From positions 330,089 through 394,088 of the forward strand of contig LSRX01000697.1 of NCBI GenBank assembly GCA_001939145.1: DNA of 64,000 bases. The letters run 5' to 3'. Under the pieces are notes generated by a model. The model saw only the letters and a program-made list of their open reading frames with translations. It did no database searches and was not told the origin of the DNA. The translations under genes were made by a program, and so were the position numbers. Source of the stretch: Symbiodinium microadriaticum (taxonomy: Eukaryota > Sar > Dinophyceae > Suessiales > Symbiodiniaceae). This document shows, piece by piece, positions 57,168 through 64,000 of the stretch (positions within the stretch are counted from its first letter, which is position 1; each line of letters opens with the position of its first letter).

Positions 57168-58890
57168 TGCGCAAGGCCCGAGATGGAGGCCGGTGGGTGA
57201 GGCATGGAATCGACCAGTGCTGACAGCGCCTCCTCCAGGTCACGGTCCTGATTCCTGCATGTCAGGGGCGAGTGCTCTTTGGCTGGCATCTGAAATCTGG
57301 CAAACTGACACGAAAGAAAATCATCAGGGCAACCTTCCTTCCAGCAATGTGCTGAACCTCCCAGCCCCCGCACGACCGTTCAACTCCGAACCCGAGAGCT
57401 GCGGACCCGAAGCTTGGCCACTGCAGGTCCCAAAGTTCCCCTCAACCCGAAGTTCCCAAGACTCCAGCTCTTTGCCCTCTTGATTCTAGATCCTGGAACC
57501 CTTAACGCCGAGGGGCCAAGGCTGGAGATCCTTCAGGCAGCCCCCGAGATGCTGGAGGCCCACCCGGGTGAAGAGGGCTCCGAGCTGCTCCTGCTTTGAG
57601 GGTTTCTGTTTTCGTTCGGGCCGGGCGGGTTTCCAGGCACAGATCCGCACACACACGCCTCAGAACGGCCCTTGCCACGCGGACGTAAGGGATGACAGCT
57701 GACACGGCTCACGAAATCCGGAACAGAAATGTAATTTTGATCAGGACTCGGAACCTGACTGTACTGCTGAAACACACGCACATCACAAGAATCCCGCAGA
57801 TCCCCGGCAAGTCCGAGGAAGTCGACCCAGTCGTGGCCTTTTGCCGGCATACAACTGTCGCCAATAGAAGAACCCTTGCATACCCTTGCGAGTGTAAGAG
57901 TTGTGCTGGGGGACATGCGCACTACGCTGCCTGCCGACATGGCTTGGTGGGGCTCTTGTCTTGCAGTGTCGATAATAATACTTCGGACTTAAGGACTGGA
58001 ATCTCCCGAGGGATATGGTTCCGACGTCCAGCAAAGTGGACCCTCACAAAGATGGCCTGATGTCCTTGCTAGGCTGCTAGGGGGAAGTTTGTTTGACAGC
58101 TTTCTTCATGGACGCTAGGCTTGAAGTGATTGCATTGGGCACTTGAAAGCTTACCCGTGCTCCTTCGAGAGTTGCCTTTCTGGCTTCAGCGCACGAAAGA
58201 GAGGAGCGGGATCGGCAGGATCCTCCGCTTTCATCAATCTCACAGATTTAAGAGCGGGTACAGCTGCACAAAAGAAACACACGAGATGCCAGATACATGG
58301 GAGCTCTGCCTCGACCAGCTTGACTGCGACCTCCAAGGCGAGTGGCCACGAATCTCCCCGCCCTTGGTTCTCTTGGCAAGTGGCAAGCACAGCCATTTCG
58401 CCGCAGCCCCTTTTGGACCACGGGCTGGGGTGGCTGCAACAGACCGACAGGACATCAAGAGCCTCTACGTAACCAAACTGGTGACACCATGGTTCGCCTC
58501 ATGCTCTTGAGCGTGTCGCCCACATACTCAGCTGAAGTTATTGTTGCAACTCCACCAGAACCATCACAATCATCGTGAAGCAGCTGTAACTTGAGGGACT
58601 GTTGAATTGCTGGCAAACCTTGCCTCCACTAAATGACTATCTCAGCGACCGTGCGTCAGCTAGTTTTACTTCAATTTCTCGTCTAGCCGTCAAGCCGGGA
58701 CGTGCCTGAACCAGGAATCCGGAGCTTCGGGCGCCTAGCTTTTACTGCGGGAAAGGTGCGGGCACACACGCGCAGAACGGCACCCCATTGCTTCAGGTCT
58801 GCACGGCCAAGACCAGGCAGCCGAGCCACCGCTGCCAATCCCTCCTTGGAACTCTTGATATTTGCAAAATCAAAGCCCAGTGCCAAGAAC
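57168..58890 (-). CDS. HEAT-like gene, group of short exons
   Basis: Four short minus-strand exons: about 58740-58890 (EGLAAVARLPGLGRADLKQW); 58155-58263, with a TTTTGTGCAG acceptor and a GTAAGC donor (LMKAEDPADPAPLFRALKPE); about 57502-57590, after AAAGCAG (LGALFTRVGLQHLGGCLKDL); and about 57168-57258, after ACATGCAG (RDLEEALSALVDSMPHPPAS). Each is Leu/Ala-rich and helical. The 58155-58263 exon has the best splice sites. They lie in order between the larger exons at 59.6-60.25 and 56.3-57.0 kb. Confidence 0.5.
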
Positions 58891-59632
58891 AACGGAAATC
58901 AAAAAGTCATTAGAAAAGGCTTGAGATTGCCTGGGGCCTAAAAGCGCAGAAGGGCCTGAGAAAGCACAGAGCGCAGCCCAGCGGCCTGGGGTGCCTTCCT
59001 GGAAAGACCCTGCAAAATCCACAGGAACAGCTTCGGCTGTGCTGCGGCCTGTGCTGCGCTTGATGTTTTGGCCCTCCGGCTCGGGAGGTAGGCTCGGAAT
59101 TGGCTCGGAGAAGGGTTGACCGGCTAAGGGCCGTCTGTGGCAGAAACAACAAGGATAAGCGTTTGAAGCAACAAATCTCACACGCTCAAAAGCTTCATAT
59201 CTCAACCCCTGCATCCCCACTGCACCTTCTTGAAAGCCGCTTGCTGCGCACACTGTACCAGAAACCCGAGAGCCGCTGGTGCGGAAGCCGCACAAGCCGA
59301 GACCACCTCAAGGCGAGGCAGGGCTCAGGGTTCCGGTGATTTTATGCAGATGTAAGTGCAGGCAGGTTGGAGCCTTGATTCATAGGCATTGAGGCTTGAT
59401 GGCTCCATGTGTAATACTCATATAGACCCGCTTCTCCCGTTCCAATTCGGAATTGAATCATAACGATGTGAGGTGGAGGACTTTGGGTGAGCTGCCAATC
59501 TCGCGAGGATCCGCCAGCCTGTACATTGACGGCCACAATGTCGTTGATCAGCACAGCTAGCTCTTTAGATAGAGTTTTTAATTTTCCGCAAGTCAAAGAT
59601 TCTTGTTGTGGCTCTTTAGAGGATCCGCGTGC

Positions 59633-60253
59633 CTTGTGGAACTCATGCTCCTTCCACCGCTGCGGGGCATCAACGATCAACTGTAGGGTCAGCTGCGGCA
59701 GCCGTGTTGCAATGGAGATGGCCGTGCTACAGGGCACTGGCAACTTGGGCCACCAGACTTCGACAATCTCTGGGTTTGCTCCTTTCAGGAGCCGGGCAGC
59801 CGAAGGGCAATCACTGGGAACTGAAACGAGTTTGTTGAGAAGCTCGGGGGTCACGAGGCCTTCCAAGGTAGTGCGACTCAATCGCCCCAGCGTACGCAGC
59901 GCCACACGCCGACGTGCCGCACTCAGGGGACTTGTTTCAACAACACCTCCATCGCCGCAAAAGCCAAGAAGGCTAAGAAGTCTTGCAGGATCGGTCTTCA
60001 ACAACGCGGTCAAAGCACGCACGCCCACAGCATGGGAACCGGAAGTTGCGAGCTCGGAAAGCCGTCCTGGAGACCCGAGCCAGGCAGCTTGAACAGCCCA
60101 GGCACCTCCACTACCACTGCCGGACAGCGCAGCTTCCCAAAGGTCCCTCGACAGCTCTTCCAAAGCCTCGCTGCTTAGAGCCCTGAGCTGCTGGACTGCG
60201 TCTCCGTCGTAAGCGCTGTGTTTGGCAAGCTGAACAACAGCATCCTGTGGCAT
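59633..60253 (-). CDS. HEAT-like gene, N-terminal-side exon
   Basis: From an ATG at 60253 the minus strand encodes about 207 residues ending at RWKEHEFHK, followed by GCACGC, a GC-type donor in phase 0. Composition is Leu/Ala-rich and helical (QLRALSSEALEELSRDLWEA, VGVRALTALLKTDPARLLSL, RRRVALRTLGRLSRTTLEGL), typical of HEAT-like repeats. The frame stays open to 59342 but quality drops after the proposed donor. It may be the first coding exon of the large gene, since no coding signal was found just upstream. Confidence 0.65.
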
Positions 60254-60259
60254 CACAGA

Positions 60260-62150
60260 AGAAGTCTACAAATGAGTACCTAGAATGTCGTGCACCTCGT
60301 GTTTGCTGTGATCTTCTGAGCCACGTGCTGGGCGGATACATTGTCCACCATGCAGTTTGATCAACCCCGGCGACCTGCTGTTCCGCACAAACCGAGCGCT
60401 CCACAGTTTCCTGGCATGCTCGGAAAATTTTCAATAAATAAATTTCAACATGCAGTGGCTCCACATCGCGGTTCCGAGCAGCACAGTGCAGTGGAGTCAG
60501 GCAGCGTGATGTTGTGCGCGAGGCGCAAGAATGATAATGAGGGCCTTCATGGCATGCTGATGGCCTTCATCCTCAATCAAGTCACGACCCTTTCCTTGCA
60601 ACACAATTTTTTTCACGCCCTGTTGCACATGCGAAGGCGTTGTTCCAAACGGTTTCGGAAACCATTGTGTGGATGCCGAGAAACCAACATGAACATCATG
60701 CCAAGTTGCTGTTGTGGTTGGAGATTGAAGAAGTTTTGGAATCTGCAAACATTTCGAGCGCGAAACTTTCAACAGTCGACAATAATGAACCCTGAGAACA
60801 TGCCGACGATCGTTCTCACCAAGGAAAAAGATGAAAAAGCAAACTCGCCGAACATTCGGTCCATCAACATCAGAACACAACTGCGATGTGGGAGCTTCAT
60901 TGTCGCTCAAAATTTGCGGTTGAGCATGCGTTCCCGTTTTGGAAACGATGATTGGGAAGGATTTGGACAAGGACATTCCTGGTGCGAGTTTGGAAATGAA
61001 AAACGAATGTAAAGCACACATCCTTGCTTTTCGAAGCATTTCATGATCAAATTGTTGCATTATGGTTCATTAGCTTGCCAGTACGTGTCAGCATTGTATC
61101 GACACTAACGTGCCACGTGCAACACGGCAGTGTTTAATCCAACCCGAAATCAAGCAGAGTGATGTGTTCCTAAAGCTGCTGCTAAGCTAATATCACTCGT
61201 TTCATGAGTTCCTCGCCCATAGTGCGTTGGTGAACCGCTTACGCATGAAGGACAGCGATGGCAGCACGCGGCTTTTTGCCGGACTGTCTAACACGAACTG
61301 CGCCATCTGCACAGCGGACAGGTCCGCGTGTGCCCTGCCACTGTGCCCACTCGCACAGCTCAGACCAAGTACGTACTACCTTACGGAGCGTGGTCTCCTC
61401 TGCGGACGCCAGGATGGGATTCACAATAGCATCGAATCTAACACCTTCTTACTGGCTGTCTTCTTGCAATTGGCTAGCGAACCTGCTGACCTTTCGGGGA
61501 ATGTCCACGAGGCATGCGCAATGCCGAGCATTCGACTCTGAAGGCGGCACTGCAGACGGTATAATGCACGCACAACTCCCTCACAAGGAACATGGATTGG
61601 GGTGGCAGTGGCAGGTTTGACTTGCCTACCGACGCTTGCGGACGACTTGCTACTAGTCTCTCGCGCTGAGGGCACATAGCCGGGTGCTGCTGCCTATAGA
61701 AATCTCACACCATCGGCGCGAGCCCGCGCTGGCACTCTGCATGAGCAGCTTCCCACGCATCGGCCACCGCACGACCTGCCTCAGCCTCGGCCTCCTGCCG
61801 GCTGACAGAATAGAAAGCGAACCCCCTCCCGACTTTCTCTGCCGGCGCTCTGCATGAAGGTATCCATGCAGCAGAAAAGAACGAAGAACACAATCACTGA
61901 ACTCATGAAAGGCCCGCCCAGCAATTCTGGGTACACCTCACACTCTGAGGTTCCCTGACACATGTTGGCCTTGAGGCAACATGCACCGCATTAAGTGGTA
62001 AGACTGGTAAGATAGGACTGAGGTGGAGCGCAAGAACGAATACTGTTCACCTAGCCTGCCCGAAGCACAAAACAGCAGCAAATTGCTCTGGGAGCTGTCC
62101 TTCATGTTGAAGTCGCGTGTACACCCGTTGGCACATGCACAACTGTTAGC
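60260..62150. other. Stretch without a supported gene
   Basis: Frames are open on both strands at 60341-61060, but both are low in coding quality and partly AT-rich. The stretch 61227-61960 shows nothing I can support. It lies between the start of the minus-strand array and the retrotransposon remnants. Confidence 0.5.
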
Positions 62151-62199
62151 GAGCCGCGGCCAGGCGCTGACTCTCAACCCGGCCTCGCTCTTCAGCTTG

Positions 62200-62650
62200 C
62201 AACACGGCGCAAGCGGCGCGAAACCTACCCTTGTTGTTTTCGCTGTCGAGACAGGAGGCCGCTGGGGCCCTGAACCCACAGCCTTCTTGCAACTCCTCGC
62301 ACAAGCACGCGCCGCGAGCACGCACGCTGCCGTCCGCTCGGCTCTGCGTGCAGCCTACGTGTCCCGCTGGAGTGGCATCATCGCCGTGGCAGCGCAGCGN
62401 ATCCAAGCTAGCACAAGCACGCGCCGCGTGCGCGCACGCTGCCGCTCAGCTCTGTGTGCAGCCTATACGTCTCCCGCTGGAGTGGCATCATCGCCGTGGC
62501 AGCGCAGCGGGCCTTGGCCAGCTCCCTGCCCGAGCTCCCCCTCGAGGCAGTTGCTGCCGCTGCCAGCGAACCGGCTGTGCATGAAGTCCTGCAGGACGCA
62601 AGGTGGCTCGACACCCCGGCTCTCAGCCGCCTTCCCGCGCGGACTTAAGC
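62200..62650 (+). mobile_element. LINE-type retrotransposon remnant, C-terminal region
   Basis: The plus strand encodes LVVFAVETGGRWGPEPTAFL, then YVSRWSGIIAVAAQ and, in a shifted frame after the N at 62400, ALASSLPELPLEAVAAAA and a stop. The ETGGRWGPE...WSxxxAVAAQ...SLxELP pattern resembles the C-terminal part of reverse-transcriptase polyproteins that I recall as abundant in Symbiodiniaceae genomes. The frame is broken by a diverged 110-bp duplication. Confidence 0.5.
62299..62509. repeat. Diverged tandem duplication of about 110 bp around a single N
   Basis: GCACAAGCACGCGCCGCG starts copies at 62299 and 62411. Both end in CATCGCCGTGGCAGCGCAGCG (at 62399 and 62509). The N at 62400 falls exactly at the end of copy 1. 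The copies differ at about a tenth of positions. Confidence 0.85.
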
Positions 62651-63479
62651 AGCTGTGGTTCCCAGGTGCAGTGGGACGTGTACTGTTCGCAAAAAATGTG
62701 CGCGAAAAACAAATGAATTCCTCAAAGATCAGAATTTTCACAGATCTTGCCCGTTTCGTGGAAGCCTCATAGGCGATCGAATGAATGGTTCATTCGGGCC
62801 AGGAATGGTCGGAGGCGAAAAAATCGAACAGCCTTGTCCTTGAACGATCATCTGTGGTGGTCAGAACGTGAAACATGGTAATCATATCATCATATGCATC
62901 AAGCACTCAGTCCAAGAACGATTACCAGACGACAACCAAGCAAGGAACAGCTGCCACGATCGTACGCAACGGGATGTAAGCGTGGCACTGGCTGCCACTG
63001 CGAGTACAGCCGCAAGCTGTCAACATGATCCACGTTTGAAGCATACCTTGCGTGGGACCTGTTGACCAAAATCAGCCGGGCGACAGACCGTGCGAGCTGT
63101 CCTGCGAAGCAACTTGGTAGTAAGCTTAAAACGCGGGCCCATTGAATGAGACGCATCGTTTCGGCATCATGCCACCCAAGCTGGCCTAGAACAGCGAGGT
63201 TATGTGAACCACGCGGCCAGCACAGAAGACGCCGACCCCATGGAAGGACGATAAACGCAAAGCTTCTTCTTTAGCTGTGCATCGAAGCCTGTGGCTTGAG
63301 ACTTTCACTTTTGTACAAATGGCATTTGGGTTCCACCTGTGCAACAACAATGACATGAGCCATGATAACTGCGCGGACCTACCGAAATGTCTTTTCTTGA
63401 CCGCGCGATTGGCAGCTGTACGTCTTGATTCGCAGTTTTCGGACACGTGGATGTTGAGGATGGCATTGGTCACGGCAGT

Positions 63480-63810
63480 CCTGCGTGGTTTTTTTAATAT
63501 TTCGATTAATGGATTCGCCACTACAATCAAGCGAGCATGCAACGGGGTTTCTTGTGGTTTGTCCGGGGAAATGCAAAGTCAAACTTCTTCTGTATGCGGA
63601 TAACATCGTCATTTTGAGTGACAGTCCTGCCGACTTGCAGCGCGCGCTTGATGCAGCTCATGTTTGGGCGTTGTCTTGGCGCTTTCATTTTGGAATCGGC
63701 CCCAAGAAACAACAGTCATGATTCTTGGCCATGGTCGTGGCCGCACTCGTGCACCTGCCTTTTTTTAGGTGGTCAGGGTTTGCCCCGTGTTGACTTACGC
63801 TTAGTTAGGG
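63480..63810 (+). mobile_element. Degenerate reverse-transcriptase fragment, LINE type
   Basis: The plus strand shows FNISINGFATTIKRACNGVS, then after a frame shift LLLYADNIVILSDSPADLQ, RALDAAHVWALSWRFHFGIG and KKQQS. This is the core of a non-LTR reverse transcriptase: the catalytic YADD is YADN here (63592-63603). After a stop and a T7 run the likeness continues in other frames (LGGQGLPRVDLRL). With at least two frame shifts, stops and a changed catalytic Asp, the copy is dead. Confidence 0.8.
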
Positions 63811-63888
63811 GTTTGCTTGCGTGAAAATTTGTATAATAATAGCAGAGGGAGGCCCGTGGGACCACTTATTTTGTTGCCAAAACAGGCT

Positions 63889-64000
63889 CAACTTCGCTTC
63901 AAAACAACCTCTTCGAGCACAACTCTAAAAGTAGAAGTGTCTCAAAAGGCGGAAAAACGGTACAACTTCGCTCCAAAACAGTCTCTTTGAGCACAACTCC
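63889..64000. repeat. Diverged 74-bp tandem repeat at window end
   Basis: CAACTTCGCTTCAAAACAAC at 63889 recurs as CAACTTCGCTCCAAAACAGT at 63963, followed in both by CTCTTCGAGCACAACTC-like sequence. The array continues beyond the window. It lies just 3' of the reverse-transcriptase remnant. Confidence 0.75.

Noticed and set aside
60341..61060. Overlapping 223- and 187-codon frames on both strands
   Set aside because: Both have atypical composition for the window's genes, and no splice sites or known motifs.

Overview
This window looks like nuclear DNA of a dinoflagellate, most likely a Symbiodiniaceae-type alga. Evidence: (1) recognisable protein domains are cut into many short exons (about 40-240 nt) separated by introns; (2) some exon joins only work with GC or GA at the 5' splice site, a known dinoflagellate trait; (3) one gene looks like the dinoflagellate cold-shock-domain/glycine-rich family; (4) TTTAGGG-type telomere-like motifs lie inside the sequence; (5) degenerate LINE-type retrotransposon pieces are present. 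I saw no bacterial operons, RNA genes or CRISPR arrays. Most open reading frames here are chance frames, so genes were recognised from conserved motifs, splice-site phase and composition. The sequence is a draft: there is a 990-base N gap (23766-24755) and single N bases at 43739 and 62400.

Every coding region I can support between about 0.5 and 60.3 kb lies on the minus strand, so the window reads as one long unidirectional gene array. In transcription order (right to left): a multi-exon helical, HEAT-like gene or genes (60.25-52.7 kb); a short exon with an acidic tail (52.6-52.5); an ABC half-transporter with fused membrane and nucleotide-binding domains, resolved as three exons (51.9-49.7); an unidentified gene (49.2-48.1); a plastid-type membrane protein of the plant/algal family with GDGDPN and TAEQ motifs, its first exon 1.7 kb upstream of the second (45.8-39.9); a choline-transporter-like SLC44 protein with a possible expanded extracellular loop (37.9-32.1); an Ala/Glu-rich coiled-coil protein carrying a 188-bp tandem duplication (31.5-30.6); an unidentified gene (28.6-27.3); a Na+/phosphate cotransporter of the SLC34 type interrupted by the gap (25.3-23.4); a cold-shock-domain-like protein with Gly-Trp-Lys repeats (21.9-19.8); a PPP-family serine/threonine phosphatase with all catalytic motifs (19.1-16.6); and several unidentified, partly membrane-spanning genes (14.6-0.5).

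The last 2 kb differ: two plus-strand fragments resemble a LINE-type reverse-transcriptase polyprotein, both degenerate. Between genes lie AT-rich and microsatellite tracts (0.4, 2.1-2.7, 7.3-7.7, 9.9, 29.6, 42.5, 43.7 kb), a 75-88 bp minisatellite (47.2-47.6 kb) and two unrelated 74-bp tandem repeats at the two ends.

The recognised genes do not form a pathway. Several are membrane transporters (ABC, SLC44, SLC34), alongside a phosphatase, an RNA-binding-type protein and a plastid protein. I found no clearly new multi-gene system. The most unusual items are the intron-rich plastid gene, the enlarged SLC44 loop, the non-canonical splice sites and the recurring telomere-like/GGGTTTCGAC motif.
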